This document shows, piece after piece, positions 43,898 to 52,775 of a stretch of DNA of 64,000 bases. A program made the position numbers and the translations under genes. The notes below the pieces were generated by a model. The model made no database searches. It was given only the letters and a program-made list of their open reading frames with translations, and had not been told where the DNA came from. This DNA is from Phaeobacter sp. A36a-5a. GTDB taxonomy: Bacteria; Pseudomonadota; Alphaproteobacteria; Rhodobacterales; Rhodobacteraceae. Each line of letters opens with the position of its first letter. The first letter of the stretch is position 1. The DNA is taken from NCBI RefSeq assembly GCF_037911135.1, contig NZ_JBBLYU010000004.1, positions 62,001 to 126,000 of the forward strand, in the 5' to 3' direction.

Positions 43898-44890
43898 ATG
43901 ACCAACCCAACTGACACCGATGGATTGCTGATTGTCAGCGAGGAGATCTGCGCAAAAACCGTCAGCCGTGCTGATGCTTTTGACGCGGTAGAGGCTGTTT
44001 TTGGCGCCATGGCGCGCGGAGACGCTTACAATTTCCCGGTGATCCGCGAGGCGATCGGATACGCCGATGCGCTCTATGGGTTCAAATCTGGTTTTGACCG
44101 GGCGGGGAAATCTCTGGGTGTGAAATCCGGTGGCTTCTGGCCCGGCAACATGGACAAGGGGCTGACCAACCACCAGTCCACCATCTTTCTGTTTGATCCA
44201 GATACCGGTCGTCTTCAGGCGCTGGTCGGCGGCAACTACCTGACAGCAGTCCGTACCGCTGCCTCGTCATCCGTCTCAATTGCTCATCTGGCGCGACAGG
44301 ACGCCAGAGTCCTTGGCATGGTGGGCGCAGGTCATCAATCCACCTTTCAGCTTCGGGCCGCTGCCGAACAGCGCGATTTCGAGAAGGTCGTCGCCTGGAA
44401 CCCGCATCCCGACATGCTGCCGCGTCTGGGCGCCGTGGCTGAAGAGCTGGGTCTGGAGTTCGAAGCCGTAACGCAAGAAGAGCTGGGCGCGCAGGCGGAT
44501 GTGATCATCACCATTACATCGGCGTTTGAACCGCTGTTGATGGCCGACTGGATCAAGCCCGGCACGCATATTGCCTGCATGGGCACAGACACCAAGGGCA
44601 AGATGGAAGTGGACGCGGCGCTCTTTGGCAAGGCCACCGTCTTTGCGGATGAGATCGCCCAGTCGATCACCATTGGCGAGGCGCAACATGCAATCGCATC
44701 CGGGCTGATCGACGAAGCTGACATCACACCCATCGGTGCCGTGATCAACGGCGACCATCCGGGCCGCAGCAGTGACAGTGAAATCACTGTGTTTGATGGA
44801 ACCGGTGTGGGCCTTCAGGATCTGGCCGTCGCCTCGGTCGCGGCGCGGATCGCTGATGAAAGAAATCTGGCGACACGCGTCGCTTTGTAA
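43898..44890 (+). CDS. bhcD: Iminosuccinate reductase BhcD
   Basis: BhcD reduces iminosuccinate with NADH to L-aspartate, regenerating the amino donor for BhcA. The 330-residue protein belongs to the ornithine cyclodeaminase/mu-crystallin family: KSGGFWPGN, a substrate-arginine region YLTAVRTAASS, the dinucleotide motif MVGAGHQS and CMGTDTKGKMEVD. ATG 43898 is supported by AAAGGAA eight bases upstream; the frame is open further upstream but without conserved sequence. It closes the enzyme operon, 352 bases before the TRAP genes. Confidence 0.93.
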   Translation: MTNPTDTDGLLIVSEEICAKTVSRADAFDAVEAVFGAMARGDAYNFPVIREAIGYADALYGFKSGFDRAGKSLGVKSGGFWPGNMDKGLTNHQSTIFLFDPDTGRLQALVGGNYLTAVRTAASSSVSIAHLARQDARVLGMVGAGHQSTFQLRAAAEQRDFEKVVAWNPHPDMLPRLGAVAEELGLEFEAVTQEELGAQADVIITITSAFEPLLMADWIKPGTHIACMGTDTKGKMEVDAALFGKATVFADEIAQSITIGEAQHAIASGLIDEADITPIGAVINGDHPGRSSDSEITVFDGTGVGLQDLAVASVAARIADERNLATRVAL

Positions 44891-45242
44891 AAGCGGACCT
44901 CCGGTGAAGAGATCGGAGGCTCGGACGCGGAGGGTGCGGAGGGTGCGGCCCAACCGGGGCACGCCGTCGAAATCGCCGGGGATGTCGGGGTCGGCAGACC
45001 GCAGAATCCGGGAAAGTCAGATGCGGGTCAAAATATGTTTGATCGCCGTTGGCTGCTGTCCCTGACCAGAGTGTTCCCTTTGGAAGCACGCGCAAAACCA
45101 CGCGCACCCGGTCGGGTGCGCGCCCAATCTCGACAGGTTTCAAGATGCCTTGCGAGGCGCACATGGCCGGGACGTGATCCCCGGCTTATCCAACCGGGTC
45201 TGCAAAAAGATCCGGACACATGTCATCAAGGAGGAAAACAAC
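44891..45242. other. Non-coding spacer bhcD / TRAP binding protein
   Basis: No gene is evident. It holds CCTCCG/CGGAGG (44898-44919), two and a half 9-bp GCGGAGGGT tandem units (44927-44948), and a very stable 9-bp stem with 4-base loop, CGCGCACCC/GGGTGCGCG (45101-45109 / 45114-45122). The strong AAGGAGG ribosome site of the TRAP gene ends the region. Confidence 0.7.
45101..45122. other. Stable stem-loop without T-run between bhcD and TRAP genes
   Basis: CGCGCACCC and GGGTGCGCG pair perfectly around GGTC. The following bases are CCCAATC, so it is not a classical terminator. A 3'-end protecting or RNA-processing hairpin is a possible role. Confidence 0.6.
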
Positions 45243-46289
45243 ATGAAGAAAGTAGCAACAGCTCTCGCCGCAGCGGCCCTGGCCGCGGCACCGGCCTTTG
45301 CCTCAGACAAAATTCTGCTGAAAACGCCGGTCGCCTTTTCAACTGAACTGCCTGGGCTTGGCACACCGATCGTTCGCGTGTCGGAGGATCTTGCGGCTAT
45401 CTCAGGTGGGGCCATCAAGATGAAGGTCTACGAGCCCGGCAAGCTGGTTCCGGCGTTTGAGATTCTTGATGCGGTTTCATCCGGCAAGATCAACTCGGGC
45501 TTTGCCACCGCTGGCTACTGGGCCGGCAAGATTCCGGCAGCGCCGTTGTTCTCGGCTGTCCCATTCGGCCCCGAAGCAGGCGAATACATGGCCTGGCTCT
45601 ACTACGGCAATGGCATGGATCTGTATCAGGAGATGTACGATCAGGCCGGTTTCAACGTCAAAGTTCTTCCCTGCACCATTATTGCACCGGAAACCTCGGG
45701 GTGGTTCGCTGAAGAAATCACATCGGTTGAACAGCTGAACGGCCTGAAGATGCGCTTCTTCGGTCTGGGCGGCAAAGTCATGCAGAAACTGGGCGTTGCC
45801 ACATCCCTGCTGCCCGGCGGTGAGATCTTCCCGGCCCTGGAAAAAGGGGCAATCGACGCCACCGAGTTCTCGATGCCCGCCATCGACCAGCGTCTCGGTT
45901 TCCACAAACTGGCGAAGTACAACTACTTCCCGGGCTGGCATCAGCAGGCCACCATCTTTGAACTGATCATCAACAAGGATGAATGGAACGAGCTGAACCC
46001 GACCTTGCAGGCCCAGATTGAGCTGACCTGCCGTGCGCAGATGACCGAGAGCTTTGCCGAAGGTGAGGCGATCCAGTTTGCAGCGATGCAGAAGAACGTC
46101 GATGAAAACGGCGTGACCATTGTCGACTGGACACCCGAGATGCTGGACGTCTTCCGCGCGACCTGGACCGAGGTGGCCGAGGAAGAAGCCGCAAACGATG
46201 AGTTCTTTGCAAAGGTATACGCCGACCTGAATGAGTTCAGCGAAGGCTACGCCCTGTGGAAAGCCCACGCATTCCTGCCACGCCAGTAA
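45243..46289 (+). CDS. TRAP transporter substrate-binding protein (DctP family)
   Basis: A 348-residue periplasmic solute receptor of a TRAP-type sodium-dependent carboxylate importer. The Sec signal (MKKVATALAAAALAAAPAFAS) is followed by the DctP fold, including LNGLKMRFFGLGGKVMQKLG, where the conserved ligand-binding Arg is expected, and ATEFSMPAIDQRLGF. ATG 45243 follows an AAGGAGG site. The substrate is probably a small organic acid feeding the bhc cycle (inference from position), such as a C2 acid or a hydroxyaspartate-related compound. A terminator-like hairpin just downstream separates it from the membrane subunit gene. Confidence 0.9.
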   Translation: MKKVATALAAAALAAAPAFASDKILLKTPVAFSTELPGLGTPIVRVSEDLAAISGGAIKMKVYEPGKLVPAFEILDAVSSGKINSGFATAGYWAGKIPAAPLFSAVPFGPEAGEYMAWLYYGNGMDLYQEMYDQAGFNVKVLPCTIIAPETSGWFAEEITSVEQLNGLKMRFFGLGGKVMQKLGVATSLLPGGEIFPALEKGAIDATEFSMPAIDQRLGFHKLAKYNYFPGWHQQATIFELIINKDEWNELNPTLQAQIELTCRAQMTESFAEGEAIQFAAMQKNVDENGVTIVDWTPEMLDVFRATWTEVAEEEAANDEFFAKVYADLNEFSEGYALWKAHAFLPRQ

Positions 46290-46296
46290 CACATCT

Positions 46297-46327
46297 AACC
46301 CGGACCGGCTTTGCGGTCCGGGTTTTT
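46297..46327 (+). terminator. Partial terminator between TRAP receptor and DctQM genes
   Basis: AACCCGGACCG (46297-46307) and CGGTCCGGGTT (46314-46324) make a perfect 11-bp stem, 6-base loop, then T-run. Placed inside the operon, it probably lets part of the transcripts stop so that the receptor outnumbers the membrane protein. Confidence 0.88.
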
Positions 46328-46367
46328 GATCTGATCGGGGGAGGCCCGGTTCAGGGGAGGAAAAGAA

Positions 46368-48434
46368 ATGGCATCGACATCTCACGATCACCAAGACGCC
46401 CACTATGACCCGCTTTGGGAAGAAATCGAAAACGACGACCGGAAAGACCCGAAATTCGCAGCCACGCTGGACCGGCTGGTCAAGGGCGTCGGACACGTCG
46501 TTATGTGGGCAAATGTGCTCCTGATCCTTGCTATCATAGTGCAGGTTGGGATGCGCTATACGCTGGATCTGAATTTTCCAAAGCTGGATGAATTGCAGTG
46601 GCATCTCTATGCGCTGACAACCATGGTCGGCGTGTCATATGCGCTGAGCACCGACGCCCATGTCCGCGTCGACGTTTTGCGTGCCGGCTTTTCCTTCCGC
46701 GCCCGGCGGGTGATCGAAATTGTCGGGATCGTGGTTCTGATCTTGCCGTTCTGCTACCTGATGATTGATCAGGGTCTCGATTATTTTCAGGACAGTTACC
46801 GGGTCAACGAACGGTCCGACAGCCCCACCGGCCTACCGGCGCGCTGGCTGCTGAAGGCTGTTATCCCGGCCAGCTTTGTTCTGATTGCCATGGCTGCTGT
46901 CGCACGCTTGATTCATGACCTCTACATGCTGGTGACCCGCGCCGATCCATCGTCGGATCGCGCTGGTCTGAAACCCCTCATGTGGATGATGGTTGGCTTC
47001 GCCATCGTGACGTTCACCCTGATGCAGCTGGTGGACGCGCCTGAGGAAAAGCTCGTCATCGCAATGTTCATGTCCTTCGTCGGTGTCCTGTTCACCGGCA
47101 TTCCGGTCGCCTGGGTCCTGTCGGGCATCGGCGTTCTTTACTGCGGTATTGCTTACCTCGGTGACAATGACATGCTGCTCTGGACGGGCATGGAGGCCAC
47201 GTTTACGGGGCTCGATTACCTGACACTTGGCGCGGTTGTGAACCGTGTTTACGCGACGATGTCCAACGCCGTTCTTGTTGCCCTTCCCATGTTTATCTTC
47301 ATGGGGCTGATGCTGGACGAAAGCGGCGTGGCACAGCGGCTGATGACCTCGATGCAGAGATTGTTCGGCACCATGCGTGGGGGCCTGGCCATCACCGTGA
47401 CTGCGATCGGGATCATCTTGGCCGCCTCGACCGGTATCGTCGGGGCATCCGTCGTGCTGTTGGGTCTTTTGTCGATGCCCGCGATGATGGAACAGAAATA
47501 TTCCAAGACACTGGCAGCGGGCGTGATTGCCTCGTCCGGCACGCTTGGCATTCTGATCCCGCCGTCGATCATGCTGGTCATCATGGCCGACCAGATGGCG
47601 CTGTCAGTGGGTGATCTGTTTATGGCGGCGCTGTTTCCCGGCCTGATCATCGGGGGCCTTTACATCCTCTACATCGTGGTGATTTCAACCCTGCGCGCTG
47701 ATGTGGCGCCACTGCCTGAGGGTGCCAAGAAGGTGGACTGGGCGGCGATCTGGGATGTGTTCAAGGCGGTTCTGCCGCCCGTGGCGCTGATCTTTGCCGT
47801 GTTGGGGTCGATCTTTGCCGGTCTGGCGACACCGACGGAAGCGTCAGGTGTTGGCGCCGCCGGGGCCACGCTGCTGGCAATAGGCTATCGCAAGCTGACA
47901 ATCGCGAAACTGGTCGAAGTGACACGGAACACGTTCAAGACAACGGCCTATATCTTTGCGATCTTCCTTGGTGCCACCTGCTTTGCCTTTGTTCTGCGCG
48001 AATTGGGCGGTGATGAGTTGATCACCCACACCATCGAAGGCATGGGCCTGGGAGAAATGGGCACGATCCTGTTCATTCTGTTCATCGTATTTCTGCTTGG
48101 TTTTGTGTTGGACTGGATCGAGATCACGCTCATCATCCTGCCGCTTGTCGCTCCGATCATTGCGGCAATGAGTTTGTCGGTACCTGGCTATGGGCTGGAT
48201 AACCCGGAGCTTGTCTGGTTCGTGATCCTCGTCGCTGTAACGCTGCAAACGAGCTTCCTGACACCGCCGGTGGGGTTTTCGCTGTTCTACCTGAAGGGCG
48301 TCTGCCCGCCCGAGGTCACGCTGACGGATATCTACAAGGGCGTCGTTCCCTTCATCCTGCTGCAATTGACCGGACTCGCCCTGGTGATCTGGTTCCCGTC
48401 GATCGCGACCTGGCTGCCATCGGTGGCCTATTGA
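46368..48434 (+). CDS. TRAP transporter fused small/large membrane subunit (DctQM)
   Basis: A 688-residue inner-membrane protein joining the four-helix DctQ part (about residues 35-195, including the conserved FPKLDELQWHLYALTTMVGVSYAL region) to the DctM ion-coupled permease (about 200-688, with GLLSMPAMMEQKYSKTLAAG, SGTLGILIPPSIMLVI, ATPTEASGVGA and LTPPVGFSLFYLKG). Fused QM subunits are common in marine alphaproteobacteria. The start ATG 46368 has GGGGAGGAAA upstream. With the preceding receptor it makes a complete transporter. A hairpin terminator follows at 48440. Confidence 0.94.
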   Translation: MASTSHDHQDAHYDPLWEEIENDDRKDPKFAATLDRLVKGVGHVVMWANVLLILAIIVQVGMRYTLDLNFPKLDELQWHLYALTTMVGVSYALSTDAHVRVDVLRAGFSFRARRVIEIVGIVVLILPFCYLMIDQGLDYFQDSYRVNERSDSPTGLPARWLLKAVIPASFVLIAMAAVARLIHDLYMLVTRADPSSDRAGLKPLMWMMVGFAIVTFTLMQLVDAPEEKLVIAMFMSFVGVLFTGIPVAWVLSGIGVLYCGIAYLGDNDMLLWTGMEATFTGLDYLTLGAVVNRVYATMSNAVLVALPMFIFMGLMLDESGVAQRLMTSMQRLFGTMRGGLAITVTAIGIILAASTGIVGASVVLLGLLSMPAMMEQKYSKTLAAGVIASSGTLGILIPPSIMLVIMADQMALSVGDLFMAALFPGLIIGGLYILYIVVISTLRADVAPLPEGAKKVDWAAIWDVFKAVLPPVALIFAVLGSIFAGLATPTEASGVGAAGATLLAIGYRKLTIAKLVEVTRNTFKTTAYIFAIFLGATCFAFVLRELGGDELITHTIEGMGLGEMGTILFILFIVFLLGFVLDWIEITLIILPLVAPIIAAMSLSVPGYGLDNPELVWFVILVAVTLQTSFLTPPVGFSLFYLKGVCPPEVTLTDIYKGVVPFILLQLTGLALVIWFPSIATWLPSVAY

Positions 48435-48439
48435 GGCCA

Positions 48440-48474
48440 GGCTGGTGGCGTCCAGAGTGGCGCCACCAGCCCTT
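48440..48474 (+). terminator. Terminator after the TRAP genes
   Basis: GGCTGGTGGCG (48440-48450) pairs perfectly with CGCCACCAGCC (48461-48471), 10-base loop, followed by CTTTCCC. The T-run is short, so efficiency may be modest. It lies between convergent genes. Confidence 0.7.
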
Positions 48475-48530
48475 TCCCGCTGCCAGTATCGAACTGAGAA
48501 CGCCCTGTCCGATCCTGCGGCCTTCGCCCC

Positions 48531-49217
48531 CTACTCCCGGCGGATGCGGTTGCGGATGCGGGCCCAGCCGCCGGGGGCGAGAAAGAAGGAGAGACCAAAG
48601 CCGGTGGCAAAGCCGCAGAGATCGGCGACCCAGTCAAGCGTGCCGCCAAACAGCAGGCCAAACAGCAGCTGGATCCCCATCAGAAAGGCAATCAGCGTGA
48701 AGGCGCGGCTTTGCTGGGCGCCGACAAGCGACAATTGCCGCCACAGGATATAGGTAAAGGCTCCGATCAGCCCGTAGACGGCGGGAAAGCCACCGATCAG
48801 CGGCACCGGCGATTGAGTGAGCAGCGCATAGCCAAAGGCGCCGCCAATGCCGGATATCAGAAACACCAGTACCATGGCCAGATCGCCAAAGATCTCGCCC
48901 ACCATCTTGCCCATGGCGAGCACGAAAACGCAGACAAACAGCGTCTGGGTAAAGGCCACATGCACAAAGGGATAGGAGACAAAGCGGATCAGATGCTCCA
49001 CCGGCCATTGCCCGGTCTCCCACATCCACCAGAAGATGTCGGAAGAGAACGAATAGGTCTGGATCGCCTGTAGCCGCCAGCCAATCGCCTCGGGGCCGCC
49101 GATGATGCCGCGCGCGCCGAGGGAAAATCCGGCCTCGATGGCAAAGAGGATCAACACCAGCGCCACCACCACGGGCGGCAGCGGGTTCACCGGCGACGGC
49201 TCTTTTTGATATTCCAT
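48531..49217 (-). CDS. Rhomboid-fold membrane protein, apparently catalytically dead
   Basis: The 228-residue protein has six or so hydrophobic helices in the rhomboid layout. In active rhomboids helix 4 carries GASGA(V/I)xG with the nucleophilic Ser; here the aligned segment is [12 protein letters not shown], so Ser is replaced by Phe. The helix-6 AHxGG motif with the catalytic His is [10 protein letters not shown], with Asp in place of His. Both catalytic residues are thus missing while the fold motifs remain, as in iRhom/derlin-type pseudoproteases. Function is unknown. It is divergent from trpS with about 130 bases between. Confidence 0.82.
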   Translation of the reverse strand: MEYQKEPSPVNPLPPVVVALVLILFAIEAGFSLGARGIIGGPEAIGWRLQAIQTYSFSSDIFWWMWETGQWPVEHLIRFVSYPFVHVAFTQTLFVCVFVLAMGKMVGEIFGDLAMVLVFLISGIGGAFGYALLTQSPVPLIGGFPAVYGLIGAFTYILWRQLSLVGAQQSRAFTLIAFLMGIQLLFGLLFGGTLDWVADLCGFATGFGLSFFLAPGGWARIRNRIRRE

Positions 49218-49345
49218 CGTGTTCTTGCTCCTGCTTGCCTGCTCTGCTGTTCTGCCCGGCCGCCCGGTTGATCCGCGCGCGGTTGACGAGGGTTGCCGCC
49301 ATGGTTAAGCCAGCGAGGATCCTAATTCCAGACGGGAGTTTCTTG

Positions 49346-50374
49346 ATGACCGAGACCACATTCACGCCCCGCGTGTTTTCCGGCATCCAGCCATCGGGCA
49401 ATCTGCACCTTGGCAACTATCTTGGCGCGCTGAAGCGGTTCGTGGACTGGCAGGCCAAGGACGTGGAGAGCATCTACTGCATGGTGGATCTGCACGCGAT
49501 CACCGTCTGGCAGGATCCGGCGGATCTGAAGAAATCCACGCGTGAGCTTTGCGCGGGCTTCATTGCTGCGGGTCTGGACCCCGAACAGTCGATCCTGATC
49601 AACCAGAGCCAGGTGCCTGAACATGCGCAGCTGGCCTGGATCTTCAACTGCGTCGCCCGCATGGGCTGGATGCAGCGGATGACCCAGTGGAAGGACAAGG
49701 CCGGCAAAAATGCGCAGAACGCCTCGCTCGGGCTCTTTGCCTATCCGGCGTTGATGGCGGCGGACATTCTGGTCTATCACGCCACCCATGTGCCGGTGGG
49801 AGAGGACCAGAAGCAGCATCTGGAGCTGACCCGCGACATCGCGATGAAGTTCAATCACGACTACGGTGTCAACTTCTTCCCGGAGACCGAGCCGGTGATC
49901 GAAGGGGCGGCCACCCGCGTCATGTCCCTGCGCGACGGATCGAAAAAGATGTCGAAGTCCGACCCCTCGGATGCCAGCCGCATCAATCTGACGGATGATG
50001 CCGACACCATCGCCAAGAAGATCCGCAAGGCCAAGACCGACCCTGACGCCCTGCCCTCCGAGGTTGAGGGGCTTGATGGGCGGCCCGAGGCGCGCAACCT
50101 GGTCAATATCTATGCCGCCATGGCCGAACTGTCGGTGGAACAGGTGCTGGCCGAAGTCGGCGGCAAGCCGTTTTCCGAGTTCAAGCCGATGCTGGCCGAC
50201 CTGTCGGTTTCGAAAATGGCGCCGATCACCACAGAAATGGCCCGGCTGATGCAGCATCAGGACGAAATCGACAAGATCCTTGCCCGGGGATCAGAGCGTG
50301 CCCGAGAAATCACAGCCCCCATTCTTCGCCAAACTTATGACATTGTGGGCATGGTCGCGCCGGTTACTCTGTGA
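49346..50374 (+). CDS. trpS: Tryptophanyl-tRNA synthetase
   Basis: A 342-residue class-I aminoacyl-tRNA synthetase charging tRNA-Trp. The HIGH-like motif is [13 protein letters not shown] (about residues 15-27) and the KMSKS motif is [12 protein letters not shown] (about 200). The length suits bacterial TrpRS. ATG 49346 begins [15 protein letters not shown], the family start; GACGGGAG upstream is a modest ribosome site. No attenuation leader or T-box is visible. Confidence 0.97.
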   Translation: MTETTFTPRVFSGIQPSGNLHLGNYLGALKRFVDWQAKDVESIYCMVDLHAITVWQDPADLKKSTRELCAGFIAAGLDPEQSILINQSQVPEHAQLAWIFNCVARMGWMQRMTQWKDKAGKNAQNASLGLFAYPALMAADILVYHATHVPVGEDQKQHLELTRDIAMKFNHDYGVNFFPETEPVIEGAATRVMSLRDGSKKMSKSDPSDASRINLTDDADTIAKKIRKAKTDPDALPSEVEGLDGRPEARNLVNIYAAMAELSVEQVLAEVGGKPFSEFKPMLADLSVSKMAPITTEMARLMQHQDEIDKILARGSERAREITAPILRQTYDIVGMVAPVTL

Positions 50375-50428
50375 TATCAGGCCTTACGATCCCGCACCCT
50401 GCGGGGAGATAGATACTGGAGAATTCGG

Positions 50429-50635
50429 ATGGCCAATGGCACCGTGAAATGGTTCAACGCAACAAAAGGCTACGGCTTTATCGAGCCTGAGTCTGGCGGC
50501 AAGGACGTGTTTGTACACATCTCTGCGGTTGAACGCTCGGGCCTTAATGGTTTGAACGACAACCAAAAAGTTTCCTACGAGCTGGAAACTGGTCGTGACG
50601 GCAAGCAGTCCGCAGGTTCGCTGGAACTGCTGTAA
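50429..50635 (+). CDS. Cold-shock family protein (CspA type)
   Basis: A 68-residue single cold-shock domain with RNA-binding motifs RNP1 KGYGFIEP and RNP2 VFVHIS; it starts MANGTVKWFNATKG. Such proteins are RNA chaperones that melt secondary structure. The gene is monocistronic, with a 54-base spacer from trpS containing CTGGAGA as the ribosome site, and ends at a clear terminator. Whether it is cold-induced cannot be read from the sequence; no long CspA-like leader is present. Confidence 0.95.
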   Translation: MANGTVKWFNATKGYGFIEPESGGKDVFVHISAVERSGLNGLNDNQKVSYELETGRDGKQSAGSLELL

Positions 50636-50711
50636 GGATCGCGGCGCGGAGTTTCCGCGCCCATCCATCTAAAGACATTCTGACCACAGTGACCTGTGGA
50701 TAGAATCACCT

Positions 50712-50738
50712 AAGGCCGCCCGTTTCAGGCGGCCTTTT
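50712..50738 (+). terminator. Terminator of the cold-shock gene
   Basis: AAGGCCGCC (50712-50720) and GGCGGCCTT (50728-50736) form a 9-bp perfect stem with loop CGTTTCA, then TTTT. The symmetrical A/T flanks may also stop the convergent tetR transcript. Confidence 0.9.
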
Positions 50739-50828
50739 GCGTGTTCGGGTCTTTTGCCTGTTCCGGGGCCTATTCAGGGCCTGTTCTGGTCGTGACTCTG
50801 GATGACAAGCGGCGGCGATGGTCGCCTG

Positions 50829-51425
50829 CTAGAGCGCGCGAATGCCGTTCATCGTCAGATCCGCCACCATCTGCGCGTAATCCTCGCGTGCCTCCGGGCC
50901 TGCGCCGGAATTCCACATATAGTACCAGTTCAACATGCCAAAGACGGACATGGTCACGGCGCGCAGCCTGGCCGGATCCCTGGCAATTGTTGGCGCGGCC
51001 ACCCCGGCAAGGGCATCGCTGACCAGCTGCACCAGTTCGCGCTGATAGGCGCGCAGGAGTTTCTGCTGCGCTTCTGGCAGGGCGCCCATGGCGCTGATCT
51101 GGACCTGATGTTCATGATCGGCGCCCTGATAGGCCAGCAGGATTTCCGACACGATGCGCCGCAGACGCTGCTCGGGCGACAAGCCCGTCACATCGACCGT
51201 GCAGACCCGGTCGCGCAGCGCGCTGAGATAGGTATCAAGGAGGCCGAACAACACGGCATCCTTGCTGTCGTAGTAATGGTAGATATTCGCCTTGGAGATT
51301 CCGCATTCGCGCGCGAGCTGGGTCATCGACGCACGGTCGAACCCCTCCTCGGCAAAGACTTTCGCCGCGGATTTCAGGATCTGGGCGCGCTTGTGGTCGT
51401 GGTCTTTTGCGATGGTGCGGGCCAA
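50829..51425 (-). CDS. paaR: TetR-family regulator of phenylacetate genes
   Basis: A 198-residue TetR-type protein: N-terminal HTH ASMTQLARECGISKANIYHYYDSKDAV (about residues 32-58) and a helical ligand domain. Its gene directly follows paaK (6-base gap), and TetR-type PaaR proteins responding to phenylacetyl-CoA control paa genes in many proteobacteria. A matching palindromic operator is present between paaG and paaZ. The paaR name is given on context; the sequence only proves the TetR family. Confidence 0.82.
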   Translation of the reverse strand: MARTIAKDHDHKRAQILKSAAKVFAEEGFDRASMTQLARECGISKANIYHYYDSKDAVLFGLLDTYLSALRDRVCTVDVTGLSPEQRLRRIVSEILLAYQGADHEHQVQISAMGALPEAQQKLLRAYQRELVQLVSDALAGVAAPTIARDPARLRAVTMSVFGMLNWYYMWNSGAGPEAREDYAQMVADLTMNGIRAL

Positions 51426-51431
51426 GCCGGG

Positions 51432-52742
51432 TTACTCCTTGCTGCGGTTGTCGACGACGCGCTTGGCCTTGCCCTGGCTGCGCTCCACCGATCCCGGCTC
51501 GCCTACAATGATCTCGCTTGAGACGCCAACCATATCCTTGATCCGCTTGGTCAGCATCCGCGCGGCTGCGGTCTTGCTGAGTTCGTCGGCGGCATCCGGG
51601 TTGGCCTCCACATAAACCCGCATCGCGTCCATGCGGCCGGATTTATACAGCTCAATCTGGTAGTAAGGCGCCAGCCCGCCGGTGGCCAAGAGCTGCTCTT
51701 CGACCTGGCTGGGGAACACATTGACACCGCGCAGGATGATCATGTCGTCGCTGCGGCCGGTGATCTTCTCCATGCGCCGCATCGTGCGCGCGGTGCCCGG
51801 CAGCAGGCGGGTCAGGTCGCGGGTGCGGTAGCGCACCATCGGCAGGCCTTCCTTGGTCAGCGTGGTGAACACCAGCTCACCCAGCTCGCCATCCGGCAGC
51901 ACCTCGCCGGTCTGCGGGTCAATGATCTCCGGCAGGAAGTGGTCCTCCCAGATCACCGGGCCATCCTTGGTCTCGACGCATTCATTGGCGACACCCGGCC
52001 CCATGATTTCGCTGAGCCCGTAGATATCGACCGCATGCATGTCAAACGCCGCCTCGACCTCCTTGCGCATCGCGTCGGTCCAGGGTTCGGCCCCGAACAC
52101 CCCCACCTTGAGCGAGCACTCGCGCGGATCCATGCCGACCTTGTGGTACTGCTCCAGAATGTTGAGCATATAGGAGGGCGTCACCATGATGCCGTCAGGT
52201 TTGAAATCGGTGATCAGCCCGACCTGCTTTTCGGTCTGCCCGCCCGACATCGGAACGACAGTGGCGCCCAGCCGTTCGATCCCGTAATGCGCGCCAAGGC
52301 CGCCGGTGAACAGGCCATAGCCGTAGGCGTTATGCACCATGTCACCCTTGCGCAGGCCCGAGGCACGCAAGCTGCGCGCCACCAGATCGGCCCAGTTGCT
52401 GATATCATTCGCCGTATAGCCCACAACGGTCGGTTTGCCGGTGGTGCCGGAGGACGCGTGCAGGCGGATGATTTCACTGCGCGGCACCGCAAACAGGCCG
52501 AACGGGTAGTTGTCCCGCAGGTCGTTCTTATAGGTGAAGGGGAACTTCGCCAGATCCGAGAGCTGTTGTAGATCGTCGGGATGCACCCCTGCCTCGTCAA
52601 AGCGCGCCTTATACATCGGCACGTTGTCATAGGCGTGACGCAGCGACCATTTCAGCCGCGTGAGCTGAAGGTCGCGGATTTTGTCGATCGAGGCGATCTC
52701 GATCGGGTCCAGATCAGCCTTCTTCGGGCTCAGGTCTTCCAT
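51432..52742 (-). CDS. paaK: Phenylacetate-CoA ligase
   Basis: PaaK activates phenylacetate to phenylacetyl-CoA with ATP, the entry reaction of the aerobic hybrid pathway. The 436-residue ANL-family enzyme has LHASSGTTGKPTVVGYT as the P-loop, VPMSGGQTEKQ, the adenylate motif DIYGLSEIMGPGV and the hinge/C-terminal GRSDDMIILRGVNVFPSQVE. ATG 52742 (MEDLSPKKADLDPIE) has GGAG at the right distance; an upstream start would add nine weakly supported residues. It lies in the run paaG-paaI-paaK-tetR. Confidence 0.96.
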   Translation of the reverse strand: MEDLSPKKADLDPIEIASIDKIRDLQLTRLKWSLRHAYDNVPMYKARFDEAGVHPDDLQQLSDLAKFPFTYKNDLRDNYPFGLFAVPRSEIIRLHASSGTTGKPTVVGYTANDISNWADLVARSLRASGLRKGDMVHNAYGYGLFTGGLGAHYGIERLGATVVPMSGGQTEKQVGLITDFKPDGIMVTPSYMLNILEQYHKVGMDPRECSLKVGVFGAEPWTDAMRKEVEAAFDMHAVDIYGLSEIMGPGVANECVETKDGPVIWEDHFLPEIIDPQTGEVLPDGELGELVFTTLTKEGLPMVRYRTRDLTRLLPGTARTMRRMEKITGRSDDMIILRGVNVFPSQVEEQLLATGGLAPYYQIELYKSGRMDAMRVYVEANPDAADELSKTAAARMLTKRIKDMVGVSSEIIVGEPGSVERSQGKAKRVVDNRSKE

Positions 52743-52775
52743 GGCGTTCTCCACAGCTTGTCTTTGCAATAGGGC

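Noticed and set aside
45101-45122. Calling the bhcD downstream hairpin a terminator
   Set aside because: No T-run follows on either strand; kept only as an unexplained stem-loop.
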